Shown piece after piece: positions 24,376-33,191 of a stretch of DNA of 64,000 nucleotides. The DNA is from Streptomyces sp. NBC_00344 (GTDB lineage Bacteria > Actinomycetota > Actinomycetes > Streptomycetales > Streptomycetaceae), in assembly GCF_036088315.1 (NCBI RefSeq), contig NZ_CP107996.1, positions 6,561,001 through 6,625,000 on the forward strand, read 5' to 3'. The notes below the pieces were generated by a model. That model was not told where the DNA came from, made no database searches, and saw only the letters and a list, made by a program, of their open reading frames with translations. Every line of letters begins with the position of its first letter. The stretch's first letter is position 1. Both the position numbers and the translations under genes were made by a program.

Positions 24376-26991
24376 TCACCGCGCGTCGGACTCCGCGCGG
24401 CAGTGGACCACCGTGCTCAGCTCGGTCCGGTCCGGGACGTCGAGCTTCGTGCGGATCCGTTGCAGATGGTTGCCGACGGTGCGTTCCGCGACGGACAACC
24501 GCACGGCGATCTCACCACTGCCGAGGCCGCTCGCCGCGGCCAGGGCCACCTGCAGTTCACGCGCGGTCAGCCGGCAGCGCACCGACGGCGGCACCAGCCC
24601 CGGCGTGCGAGCGCCGGGGCCCGGACCGATGAGCGTCAGGGCACGTCCCAGGGCAGCCTGCCCAAGACCCCCGGCCCCCTTGCGGACGTAGGCGGTGGCG
24701 GCGGCGTTCCAGGCCTCCGCCGCGAGGAGCACCGCGCCCAGGGCGGCCAGCCGGCCGGCGCATCGCTCCAGTTGACCGGGCTGTCCTGCGGCAAGCGTCT
24801 GCGCCAGTTCGGCGCGGGCGGCGACGAGCGCACTGTCGGATCCGGCAGCCAGGTCCCGCAGCGGCCCCGCAGCTTCCTCGGCGGCGCCGAGCCGTGCCGC
24901 GTCGCACAGCAGGTGTGACTGTGTGGTCAGCAGCCCACGCCGGCCCGCCGCCTCCGCGGCGTCCAGAGCCAGGGCCCGGGCCTGCACCGTGCGGCCGGTC
25001 GCCGCCGCCAGCCAGGTGCTGACCAGTGCCGCCTCCGGACGCCACCAGTGGCCGGAACGCAAGCTCCTTGCCTCCTGCCAGCACTGTTCCGCAGGGCCGA
25101 TGTCACCGAGTACCGCTGCGGTCAGAGCCTGCCCGCACAGGCCCGCCCACTCCCCGGCGCGCAGTCCCGCCTCACGGGCATGCCTGAGCACACTGCCGTA
25201 CCAGATCCGGGACTCGTGCAGCCGGCCCCGCAGATAGCCGATCCAGCCGATGTGCTCCGCGAGCCAGATCTGGGCGCTGCCGGCATGGGCGTCCACCGCG
25301 AGGTCGTATCCCTCACGCGCCAGCTCATCCGCCGCCGCGAGCGATCCGGCCTCGGCCAGTGCGCGGGCCTCGGCGCCGACCAGCAGCGCCGGGTGTGCAA
25401 CGGTGTCGGCGTTGGTGCACGGCCGGTCCCCGGACCGCGAACGCCGGGCGGCTCGCACCGCTTCACCGGTGCGTCCCGTCTCGGTCAGGCAGTACACGCG
25501 GGGGGCCGCCGCGACCACGCCGGCCCGGGATCCCGGCGCCGGCGCGACCGTCCTCCATACCTGCTCCGCGCGCCGTACGTCTCCCGCCAGACTGCACAAC
25601 GCGATCTCGTTCGCGCCCAGAACCGCCACGTCCGGGTGCCCGGCGAAGGCTTGCCGGGCCGCTGTGTTGACCGTCAAGGCCTCGTCCACTCGCAGCAGAC
25701 CGAACGCAAGGCTCTGGGTGTGCAGGACCACCGCCGCCAGCCTCTCGTCGTCACTGGTGGACTCGCACAGTGCCCGCCGTACCGTCTGCCCCGCCTCTTG
25801 CCGGTGACCGCCTTCGTACAGCTCCTCGGCGAGCAGCAGCAGTGAGCGGGGACGGGGGCGCACCCGTACCAGTTCCCGGGCCAGCCGCAGCGCGACTGCG
25901 TGGTCCTGGGCCCGGCGGGCCAGCACGACGGCGTGCTCCAGCTCGTCCGGGTCCACGCGGTCGGCTGCTTCGAGGCGCCAGCACACCTGCCGCAGCAGAC
26001 CTGCGGGGCCGGTGTCCCTGCCCCCTGAGCGGGCGGCCTGGTCCCGGAGAATACGGCGGATCCGCTGGACGGGAAGGCTCTCGCGCAGCACGGGCCCGCA
26101 GAGCGGACCGGCCAGTTCGGCGCAGGTGTGCGTCCCCTCCTCGACGACGCGCACCCAGCCCTCGTCCGCGAGGAGTTCCGCCGGTCCTCGGTGCGCGGGG
26201 TCCAGGGGGAGCCGCCCGCACACCGCCAGCCGTTGCAGGAGGTCCAGGTGCTGGGGATCGAGGCGACGCAGCCTGCTCTCGATCAGGCTGCGCAGCCGCG
26301 GGGTCGCCGTGAGCGGGCCGGCCAGACGCCACAGATCACCCTCGGACACCAAGTCCCGCCGCCGCACCGCGCCGTCGACGAGTTCCCGCAGGTCGCCTGG
26401 GCGTCCGCCGCTGGCCTCGTTCAGCAGCCGGACCGCTCTGCGCTCGACCGCGCCGTCCAGGGCCAGTTCCACTAGCGCAAGCACCACGGACCGGGGCAGG
26501 GCCCGCAGGCGGACGGGGTGCAGCGCGAGGTCCGGCCACACGGGAGGAGCCGTGACGCCTGCGGTGGCGATCAGGGACACCCGGCCGCTGTGCAGCCAGG
26601 AAGCGAGCAGCCGGACCGACGCGCCGTCCAGGTGACGGGCGTCGTCCAGGAGCAGTACGGGCCGCCGCCGTGCGGAGACCTGGCCGCCGCGGAGCGTCGG
26701 CGGGGATCCGTCGGGACCGGGCCGCAGCAGAGGGGCCAGGGCACCCAGCGGCACCGAGTGGGCCGCGGCGGTGGCCGTGACGCGCAACAGGGGGTGGCCC
26801 CGGCGCCCGACCAGCTGCCAGCACTCGTGCGCCAGTCTGCTGCGGCCGGTGCCGAACGGCCCGGACACCAGCACACCGCTGCCGCGCGGATCAACGAGTG
26901 CGCGGGCTGCCTCGTCCAGTTCCGCGTCGCGCCCGAGCAGGGGCCAGTGTCGTTCGGGCCGGGCAAGACCGGCTGGGCCTGTCGTGTTCAT
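24376..26991 (-). CDS. LuxR family (LAL) transcriptional regulator, P-loop Lys replaced by Arg
   Basis: The 871-residue protein has the LAL layout: a nucleotide-binding domain at the N-terminus (SGPFGTGRSRLAHECWQLV, Walker B region PVLLLDDARHL), a helical middle, and a LuxR DNA-binding domain (RLTARELQVALAAASGLGSG, EIAVRLSVAERTVGNHLQRI). The Walker A Lys is Arg (GTGRS), so ATP binding may be weak. The start is ATG 26991, with AGGAAG six bases upstream; an ATG ten codons earlier lacks a ribosome site. It diverges from the FadR-type gene across 270 bases with an AGTGGCT-containing site. Confidence 0.9.
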   Translation of the reverse strand: MNTTGPAGLARPERHWPLLGRDAELDEAARALVDPRGSGVLVSGPFGTGRSRLAHECWQLVGRRGHPLLRVTATAAAHSVPLGALAPLLRPGPDGSPPTLRGGQVSARRRPVLLLDDARHLDGASVRLLASWLHSGRVSLIATAGVTAPPVWPDLALHPVRLRALPRSVVLALVELALDGAVERRAVRLLNEASGGRPGDLRELVDGAVRRRDLVSEGDLWRLAGPLTATPRLRSLIESRLRRLDPQHLDLLQRLAVCGRLPLDPAHRGPAELLADEGWVRVVEEGTHTCAELAGPLCGPVLRESLPVQRIRRILRDQAARSGGRDTGPAGLLRQVCWRLEAADRVDPDELEHAVVLARRAQDHAVALRLARELVRVRPRPRSLLLLAEELYEGGHRQEAGQTVRRALCESTSDDERLAAVVLHTQSLAFGLLRVDEALTVNTAARQAFAGHPDVAVLGANEIALCSLAGDVRRAEQVWRTVAPAPGSRAGVVAAAPRVYCLTETGRTGEAVRAARRSRSGDRPCTNADTVAHPALLVGAEARALAEAGSLAAADELAREGYDLAVDAHAGSAQIWLAEHIGWIGYLRGRLHESRIWYGSVLRHAREAGLRAGEWAGLCGQALTAAVLGDIGPAEQCWQEARSLRSGHWWRPEAALVSTWLAAATGRTVQARALALDAAEAAGRRGLLTTQSHLLCDAARLGAAEEAAGPLRDLAAGSDSALVAARAELAQTLAAGQPGQLERCAGRLAALGAVLLAAEAWNAAATAYVRKGAGGLGQAALGRALTLIGPGPGARTPGLVPPSVRCRLTARELQVALAAASGLGSGEIAVRLSVAERTVGNHLQRIRTKLDVPDRTELSTVVHCRAESDAR

Positions 26992-27076
26992 CGGGTACTT
27001 CCTGCGCGTCAGCGGTGTCATGACGCCGTACGGCGACCGGCCGGCGGCTTGCCACGGATCCTCCGAGGAGGAGACT

Positions 27077-27093
27077 CAGTGGCTGAGCCAGTG
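27077..27093. promoter_or_regulatory. palindromic site between the LAL and FadR genes
   Basis: CAGTGGCTGAGCCAGTG has the perfect core TGGCT-G-AGCCA. It lies between the divergent LAL and FadR-type genes and shares AGTGGCT with the inverted repeat at 17967-17989. This could be the FadR-type autoregulatory operator; the assignment rests on position and similarity only. Confidence 0.45.
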
Positions 27094-27261
27094 GACCGGC
27101 CATGTGTAGAGTTACCTTCCATGAGCGCCGTCCGTCAACGCATGAGCACGACCGGACGGGGTGGCGTGACCGGCCGGCGGGCCCGCTCAGCGGCCTTGTA
27201 CGGTGTGCGCACGGCAAGGGCGGACGGCCGCTCGGGCGGCGCTTGACTGGGGAGAGCGGTA

Positions 27262-27990
27262 GTGGCGCCGATGGAGGACCCGATCATCCGTGACACGACG
27301 GTCGACGCCCTGGAGCGCCGGCTGCGGGACGCGATCATCGACGGCCGGCACGCGGTGGGCGCGCTGTTGCCGCCGGAGCGTGAACTCGCCGCCTCCTACG
27401 GGGTCAACCGCACCACACTCAAGCATGCGTTTGTCCGTCTCATGAAGTCCGGTCTGGTCGAGACCCGCCACGGTGTGGGTACGCGCGTCCGGGACTTCTG
27501 GCGTCTGGGAACGGCGGAGCTGCTGCCGGTGCTGGTGCTGCGCGACGACGCCTGGCTGGGGGAGATCTTCGAGGTGCGGAGGCAAGTCGGCACCCTGATC
27601 GGGGAGTTGGCCGCGCGCCGGGCCACTGCGGAGGACATCGCGGCGCTGCGGAAGCAGGTCCTTGCGGTACGCGCGGGCGCCGACAGCAGTCAGGTGCAGC
27701 TTGCGGACGCGGAGTTCCACCGGACGCTGGCCCGCGCCACGGGCAACCGTGTGTATCTGCTCATGATGAACACCCTGTTCGGCGGTTACCTTCCGGTGCG
27801 TCAGGCGCTCGCCCAGCCCTTCCAGGACGCCGTCGCCGCCGCGGGCCGCCTCCACCCGGTGGCGGAGGCGGTGGCCGCGGGCGACGAGGCCGCGGCCCGA
27901 CAGGCCGTCGATGCGTATATGACGGACACCGAGGCCCTGATGCGTTTCACCGGCACACAGCGGCCCCCGGCGCTGAGACGGCGCCGCTGA
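27262..27990 (+). CDS. FadR-subfamily GntR transcriptional regulator
   Basis: The 242-residue protein has an N-terminal GntR winged helix (LERRLRDAIIDGRHAVGALL, PPERELAASYGVNRTTLKHA, GLVETRHGVGTRV). A helical FCD-type ligand domain follows, with the metal-binding-style residues in EIFEVRR, DAEFHRTLARATGN and HPVAEAVAAGD. FadR-type proteins bind DNA as dimers and release it on binding acyl-CoA or carboxylic acids. Lying between LAL genes and close to the GMC/beta-barrel operon, it may regulate lipid-related genes. The start is GTG 27262 (GGGAG upstream), with an ATG three codons later as an alternative. Confidence 0.9.
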   Translation: MAPMEDPIIRDTTVDALERRLRDAIIDGRHAVGALLPPERELAASYGVNRTTLKHAFVRLMKSGLVETRHGVGTRVRDFWRLGTAELLPVLVLRDDAWLGEIFEVRRQVGTLIGELAARRATAEDIAALRKQVLAVRAGADSSQVQLADAEFHRTLARATGNRVYLLMMNTLFGGYLPVRQALAQPFQDAVAAAGRLHPVAEAVAAGDEAAARQAVDAYMTDTEALMRFTGTQRPPALRRRR

Positions 27991-28098
27991 GACCGCGTCG
28001 CCCGGCGGAGGAACGGTTCGTCCGGCACTTCGGCCTTCTGACGCCGGGGGCTCGGCCCGCCACCCGTCCGGTCGGCCCGGTACCCCGGCGGCGCTCCG

Positions 28099-30729
28099 TC
28101 ATAGGCCGTTCCGCCGGGCCATCAGTGTGCGCAGGTCACGGCGGTTCTCGGCGCCGAGCTTCCGGTAGACGCGATACAGGGTGTTGCTGACCGTGCGCAC
28201 CGACACGGACAACCGCTCGGCGATCTCCTTGTCCGAAAGACCGCCCGCCGCCAGGCTCGCGATCAGCCTTTCCCGGTCCGAGAGGAGTGACGACTGGCCC
28301 AGGAATCGCAGCGGCGGAGTGTCCACAGGTCCGCATCCGCGCAGCAGCTCCCGGGCCTGTGCAGTGGCTGCCGTGGCGGCCTTGACACCGCCGGCTCGCT
28401 GGTGGAAGCGCGCGAGTTCGGCGTACGCCTCGGCCGCGAACAACGCGGCACCCATGTCGGCGAACGCCCGTGCCACCCGCCCCATGAGCTTGGGCTCGCG
28501 GGACCGGTACGCCTCCGCGTACGCCACCCGGGCCCGCAGGAACGCGCCCTCCAGGCGCATCTCGGCGACGGCCGGCTCCGGGGCCGGCAGGGACAGCCTG
28601 GCGCACTCGTGCAGCCCGATGGCGACGTCGGCATGCGCTCCGTTCGCCAGGGCCCCCGCCACCGCGTCGTGCAGCACCCGCACGGCCGCGCCGGTAGCGC
28701 CTCTCTCGTGATGGCGCCGGGCCTCCACCACCGCCAGGAACACCGCGCAGTGTCCGGCCTCGCCCGCCGTCAGCCCGTCGGGCAACGGGTCGTCCGGCCG
28801 TCGGTCCGCCGGCAGACAGGTGACCGCGAGCGCCGCGTGGATCCCGGCCTTGACCTGCCACTGCCGCCATCCCACGCGGTAACTGGAAGTGAACGTGAAG
28901 CACTTCAGGGCGGCCTCGATGATCCCCCGGTCGTGCAGCAGATGGCCGAGGGCCAGACCGCGCTGCGCGTCGACGCGGACATGGTGGTTCTGCACCGCCT
29001 GCGAGTACTCCCGCCAGTAGATCCGTTCCGCCTCGTCGAACCGGCCGCAGTAGTGGAGCGCCGATGCGTGCAGTTCCTCCAGTGAGTCCGCGTGGAACTT
29101 CGCAGGCCCGCCCGGCGCCCCGTCGACCTCCTCGCGGAGCGTGGCGTACAGGCGCAGAGCCTGATCGGGCAGGCCCATGTGGCACAGCGCCCCCATCATG
29201 ATCAGCCCCGCCTCCAGGGCGTGCCGGGACGGTCCGTTCCGGCGCAGCACTTCCGCCTGGTGAAGGGCGTCGGCGAACCCGCCCTGGAAGTAACGGGCGA
29301 CCATCCGGTAGTAGGCCTGTTCGCCGGAAGGCAGCCGCGGCAGCAGCCCTTCCAGATCCTTGTACCGGGCCTGGAGCAGCATGCCGTGTGCCTCGGCACG
29401 CTCCAGGGACCTGGCGTATCCGGGACCTCGCTCGCGCACCGCCGTGATGAACCCCGCCAGCCGGGGGAAGTCGGCACTGGCGGTCAGCGCCCGCGCGTGC
29501 AGTTCGGCGGTGTCCTCGCCCGGATAGTGCCGCCAGCCGGCCCGCGTCAGCCGTACCGCACTCGGCAGCGTCAGCTCACGCAGGCTCTGCTCGACCGCCC
29601 GGTCCAACAGGGCTCGTGGCGGGGTCTCGTGGGCGTCCAGATGCCACTCGGCGAGGCGCAGGCAGTCGTCGTCGGCCATCAGAGCGGACAGACCGTGATG
29701 GGCGGCGAGCCAGTCCCGCAGCCGACGGCGACGGCGCAGCGGTGGCAGCCCGCAGGACAGCGCGTAGGAGGCCAGCGGGTGGGCGATGCGTACTCGTGGT
29801 CCGCCGGCCGGATCGGTGCCGCCGTCGACGATCCGCAGCAGGTTCTGCCGTTCCAGCTCCTCGAGCAGTTCGGCTCCGCAGAACCGCTCGACGGACGTCA
29901 GACGCGGCAGTCCGGCCAGCGCGACCAGCTCCAGGATCTCGCGGCCCGCCTCGCCGAGGCTCCGCAACTGCGGATCGACCAGCTCCAGGACCGAGGGCGG
30001 GACCGGAAGCTGCTCACCGACGAAATGCCAACTGCCCTCCGACCGGGCCAGAAGACGCTGATCGACAGCCGCACGGGCCACCTCCCGGAGCAGACGCGGG
30101 CTCCCGCCGCACAACTGGGCCAGCCGGGCCGCGCTGCTCTGCCCCAGCCCGCCCTCCAGAAGGGAGTCCGTCAGCTCCCTGACGCCGGCCGCGTCCAGCG
30201 GCTGCAGGTCCATGCGGACGAGAGCCCGGTCACTCCACAGGGCCTGGATTTCGGGCGGCAGCCGGTGCCCGTCGCTGGTCACCGAGACCACCAGTTTGAC
30301 CGCCGGGTACCCTGCGGCCTCGTGCAGCAGCGGCCACAGTTCGGGGCCGAGCAGATGTGCGTCGTCGACGCTCAGCAGCCAGGCCTGCGCCCGGTCCCGC
30401 CCGGCGAGTCGGGCGACTTCGGCCAGAGCCCGTGCGGTGACGGGCAAGCGGAGTGAGCCTCTGCCATCACCGGGTGTGCCGCACTCGGCGCGCGGCTGAA
30501 GGCTGATCAGGCGGCGGCGTGGGGCGAGCGCCCACGCCTCCTGCAGCAGGCGGGTCCTGCCGATGCCTGCCGGGCCGGCGACCAACACGCCACGCGGGCC
30601 ACGCCGGGACAGCAGCACCCGGCGGATCTGCTCCAGTTCGCCGACCCGGCCGGCGAACGGTGAACCGGTGGCGAGAACGGGCCAGGGGCCCGTCACCGGG
30701 AGATGAGGAGAGAGCGAAAGGGGTTCCAT
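28099..30729 (-). CDS. LuxR family (LAL) transcriptional regulator, P-loop Lys replaced by Arg
   Basis: This 876-residue LAL-type protein has an N-terminal nucleotide-binding domain (FAGRVGELEQIRRVLLSRRG, then VAGPAGIGRTRLLQEAW, with Walker B-like WLLSVDDAHLL), a long helical central region, and a LuxR helix-turn-helix (LSDRERLIASLAAGGLSDKE, IAERLSVSVRTVSNTLYRVY). As in the second LAL, the Walker A Lys is Arg. ATG 30729 with AGGA five bases upstream is preferred; the frame extends 68 codons further upstream without a ribosome site. Target genes are unknown. Confidence 0.9.
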   Translation of the reverse strand: MEPLSLSPHLPVTGPWPVLATGSPFAGRVGELEQIRRVLLSRRGPRGVLVAGPAGIGRTRLLQEAWALAPRRRLISLQPRAECGTPGDGRGSLRLPVTARALAEVARLAGRDRAQAWLLSVDDAHLLGPELWPLLHEAAGYPAVKLVVSVTSDGHRLPPEIQALWSDRALVRMDLQPLDAAGVRELTDSLLEGGLGQSSAARLAQLCGGSPRLLREVARAAVDQRLLARSEGSWHFVGEQLPVPPSVLELVDPQLRSLGEAGREILELVALAGLPRLTSVERFCGAELLEELERQNLLRIVDGGTDPAGGPRVRIAHPLASYALSCGLPPLRRRRRLRDWLAAHHGLSALMADDDCLRLAEWHLDAHETPPRALLDRAVEQSLRELTLPSAVRLTRAGWRHYPGEDTAELHARALTASADFPRLAGFITAVRERGPGYARSLERAEAHGMLLQARYKDLEGLLPRLPSGEQAYYRMVARYFQGGFADALHQAEVLRRNGPSRHALEAGLIMMGALCHMGLPDQALRLYATLREEVDGAPGGPAKFHADSLEELHASALHYCGRFDEAERIYWREYSQAVQNHHVRVDAQRGLALGHLLHDRGIIEAALKCFTFTSSYRVGWRQWQVKAGIHAALAVTCLPADRRPDDPLPDGLTAGEAGHCAVFLAVVEARRHHERGATGAAVRVLHDAVAGALANGAHADVAIGLHECARLSLPAPEPAVAEMRLEGAFLRARVAYAEAYRSREPKLMGRVARAFADMGAALFAAEAYAELARFHQRAGGVKAATAATAQARELLRGCGPVDTPPLRFLGQSSLLSDRERLIASLAAGGLSDKEIAERLSVSVRTVSNTLYRVYRKLGAENRRDLRTLMARRNGL

Positions 30730-31063
30730 GGGTTCCTGTGCTGATGGATCGTGCCCGGTCCTGAAACGGTGCGGCGCCGTGCTTCCGGCACCCGCTGTCG
30801 TGCTCGGAGCAGACAGACGTACCGGCCGTGGCAGGCCGCACCGGACATGTCTCTTGCGGCCCGGCGCGACGAACGAGGGGGCGTGGTATGGCCGGGCACG
30901 CCCGGACCTTGTGAGCGGGACGGGACGGAGCACGGCGGCGGAAGGTGATCACTGGTCGCGTTCAGTCTCCGTGGGCGGTTCGTCGCGGACCAGGGGAGTG
31001 GCTACTCAACTCCCGGTGCATACACAGGCGGGCAAAGGACCGGCCGTCACACTGCGGGACGTG
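30730..31063. other. intergenic region upstream of the third LAL gene
   Basis: It holds no gene. An inverted repeat GGGAGT/ACTCCC (30994-30999 and 31009-31014) encloses the AGTGGCT sequence shared with two other local regulatory regions. No clear promoter was identified. Confidence 0.4.
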
Positions 31064-31345
31064 TCAGCCCCGTCGTGCGGCGAGGAACAGGGGGCACGGC
31101 CCTGACGCGACGATGGTCCTCGCTGCCCGCGTCCGTTCCGAGTTTGTGGTTGACGGCGCCGAGATGTGCCGTTCGACGGCCTGAACGGTCAGCGACAGGG
31201 CCCGCGCTATCGCTGTGTTGTTGAGCTCTGCCGCCATGTCCGACAGCACCTCTCGCTCCCGGGGTGGCCGACTGTGCAGGGCGCCGCCGCCGGCAGCGAC
31301 TCCACCAGGCCGTGCTCGGGTGGTCCGGAAGGACCGCCACGACCA
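31064..31345 (-). pseudogene. LuxR/NarL-type response regulator C-terminal remnant
   Basis: One minus-strand frame reads as a LuxR helix-turn-helix: RPPREREVLSDMAAELNNTA, IARALSLTVQAVERHIS. The usual continuation (a short helix ending KLG) appears only after a frameshift, as AVNHKLG. Traces of an upstream linker occur in a third frame (GLVESLPAAAP). There is no receiver domain. The fragment looks like a decayed regulator gene. Confidence 0.6.
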
Positions 31346-31576
31346 GGATGCGCACCCGTCCGGACAGCGGATGAGTATTGGCTACCCCTTTGTGCGACTG
31401 ATTCTGCGCCGGCAGCGGGCATCCGCATCCGGCTGCGGAGGCGAGGACATGGCTGATTCCTGTACCCGCGCGCTTCGTCCGATTCCGTGCGGCCGTGTGC
31501 GGCGCCGCTGGTCGAGCGAGGGGGAGGGGCCGAAAACCGACGTGCGGATGAGTCGTCCGGTTGAGAGGCTGAGATC
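31346..31576. other. upstream region of the SGNH hydrolase gene
   Basis: These 231 bases should hold the promoter of the hydrolase gene. I saw no clear -35/-10 pair or operator. Confidence 0.35.
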
Positions 31577-32800
31577 ATGAACAGCCAGCATGATGCCGTC
31601 CCCCGGTCGTCCACGTCGCCCTCGGACACGGACTGGATCACCACGCCCGTGACGGCCGGCCTCCTGCGCGGGGCGCTCGACCTGGAGCGCACTCAGCACG
31701 GTGTGCTGCCGCACCGGCTCCCCGCGTGGGTCCGCGCACAGTGCGCCGACGGGCAGCTGGCCATGGCGGAGGCCCAACCCTCGGGTGTGCGGCTGGTGTT
31801 CCGTACCCGCGCCGCCGCCATCGAGCTGGACACGCTCCGTACCAAGATGGCCTATCAGGGCGCCCCGTCCCGCCCGGACGGCGTGTACGACCTGCTCGTT
31901 GACGGCAAGCCCGCCGGCCGGGCCAGTGTGACCGGCGGCAACGTGCTGATGCTCGACATGACCACCGGGTCCGCGGCGACCCTGCCCGGTCCGGTCGGCA
32001 CCGTCCGGTTCACCGGCCTCCCCGACCGTGTGAAGGACGTCGAGATCTGGCTGCCGCACAACGAGATCACCCAGCTGGTCGCCCTGCGCACCGATGCCCC
32101 TGTCGAGGCTGTGCCGTCGGGGGGCCGCAGGGTGTGGTTGCACCACGGCAGTTCGATCAGTCACGGCTCCGACGCCGCAAGCCCCACCACGACCTGGCCG
32201 GCCCTGGCCGCTTCCCTCGGCGGCGCGGAACTGATCAACCTCGGCCTGAGTGGCAGCGCCCTGCTCGATGCGTTCACCGCCAGGACCATGCGGGACACGC
32301 CTGCGGACCTGATCAGCATCAAGATCGGCATCAACCTCGTCAACGCCGACGTGATGAGGCTGCGCGCGTTCACCCCGGCCGTGCACGGTTTCCTCGACAC
32401 CATCCGCGAGGGACACCCCGCCACTCCGCTGCTGGTCGTCTCGCCCATCCTCTGCCCCATCCACGAGCATGTCCCCGGCCCCAGCGCCCCGGACTTCACG
32501 GATATCGGCCAGGGGAAGCTGCAGTTCACGGCGCTGGGGGACCCCGCGGAGCGCGCCGCGGGGAAACTGACGCTCAACGTCATCCGGAACGAGCTGTCCC
32601 GCATCGTGGAGCAGCGGGCAGCCGATGACGCCCATCTGCATCACCTCGACGGCCGCGACCTCTACGGCGAGGCGGACTTCGACGAACTGCCGCTGCCGGA
32701 CCAGATCCACCCGGACGCCGCCGCACATCAACGCATCGGCGAACGCTTCGCCGAACTGGCCTTCCACAGCGGCGGACCCTTCGCCGCCAGGCGCCCCTGA
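31577..32800 (+). CDS. SGNH/GDSL hydrolase with SsfX3-like N-terminal domain
   Basis: The 407-residue protein has an N-terminal beta-sandwich region (about 30-175), as in SsfX3-type acyltransferases, then an SGNH hydrolase domain. Block I is HHGSSISHG (nucleophile Ser within GSSIS near residue 191), the Gly block is INLGLSGSA, the Asn block appears as IKIGINLVN, and the Asp-His dyad as DQIHPD near residue 374. It is likely an esterase or acyltransferase. There is no signal peptide, so it is probably cytosolic. It lies 392 bases before the SARP gene of the RiPP cluster, but nothing ties it to that pathway. Confidence 0.85.
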   Translation: MNSQHDAVPRSSTSPSDTDWITTPVTAGLLRGALDLERTQHGVLPHRLPAWVRAQCADGQLAMAEAQPSGVRLVFRTRAAAIELDTLRTKMAYQGAPSRPDGVYDLLVDGKPAGRASVTGGNVLMLDMTTGSAATLPGPVGTVRFTGLPDRVKDVEIWLPHNEITQLVALRTDAPVEAVPSGGRRVWLHHGSSISHGSDAASPTTTWPALAASLGGAELINLGLSGSALLDAFTARTMRDTPADLISIKIGINLVNADVMRLRAFTPAVHGFLDTIREGHPATPLLVVSPILCPIHEHVPGPSAPDFTDIGQGKLQFTALGDPAERAAGKLTLNVIRNELSRIVEQRAADDAHLHHLDGRDLYGEADFDELPLPDQIHPDAAAHQRIGERFAELAFHSGGPFAARRP

Positions 32801-33191
32801 GCCGCTCGCATCCGGCGCCCGGCCCCTGTCCTCACCGCTGCGTTCCCTGCCCCGGGCTGACCCGCGGGACCCGGTCCACCGGCTTCCCGCTTCTTGATCA
32901 TTTGCGGCGCCTTTGGCGGTCCTGAAATACGCGGGCCGGCAAAGGGCGGCGGAGCGTGTCCGGTCGCCACGGAGGACTTGGAGCCGGAGCGAGCGACGGG
33001 CCGGACCCCGCCCGAAGGAGAGAGGCACGGGAATGGCAGGGGAAACGAGTGAGTAGTCGACACGCGTAGATGTTTTAGGGTAAATGGTGCATACGGCTTC
33101 CCGCTCAGTCCTGTTCTCTTCGTACGGTCCCTCTTGTGAGGGGTACGTGTGCGTGCTACGTTCACGGCGGCAACGGGGAGTGTGGGCGGAA
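32801..33191. other. intergenic region upstream of the SARP regulator, with candidate promoter
   Basis: These 391 bases hold no supported gene. TCGACA at 33057-33062 and GTAAAT at 33080-33085, 17 bases apart, could be a promoter for the SARP gene. The right end is markedly more AT-rich than the rest of the window, continuing into the first 200 bases of the regulator gene. Confidence 0.4.
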
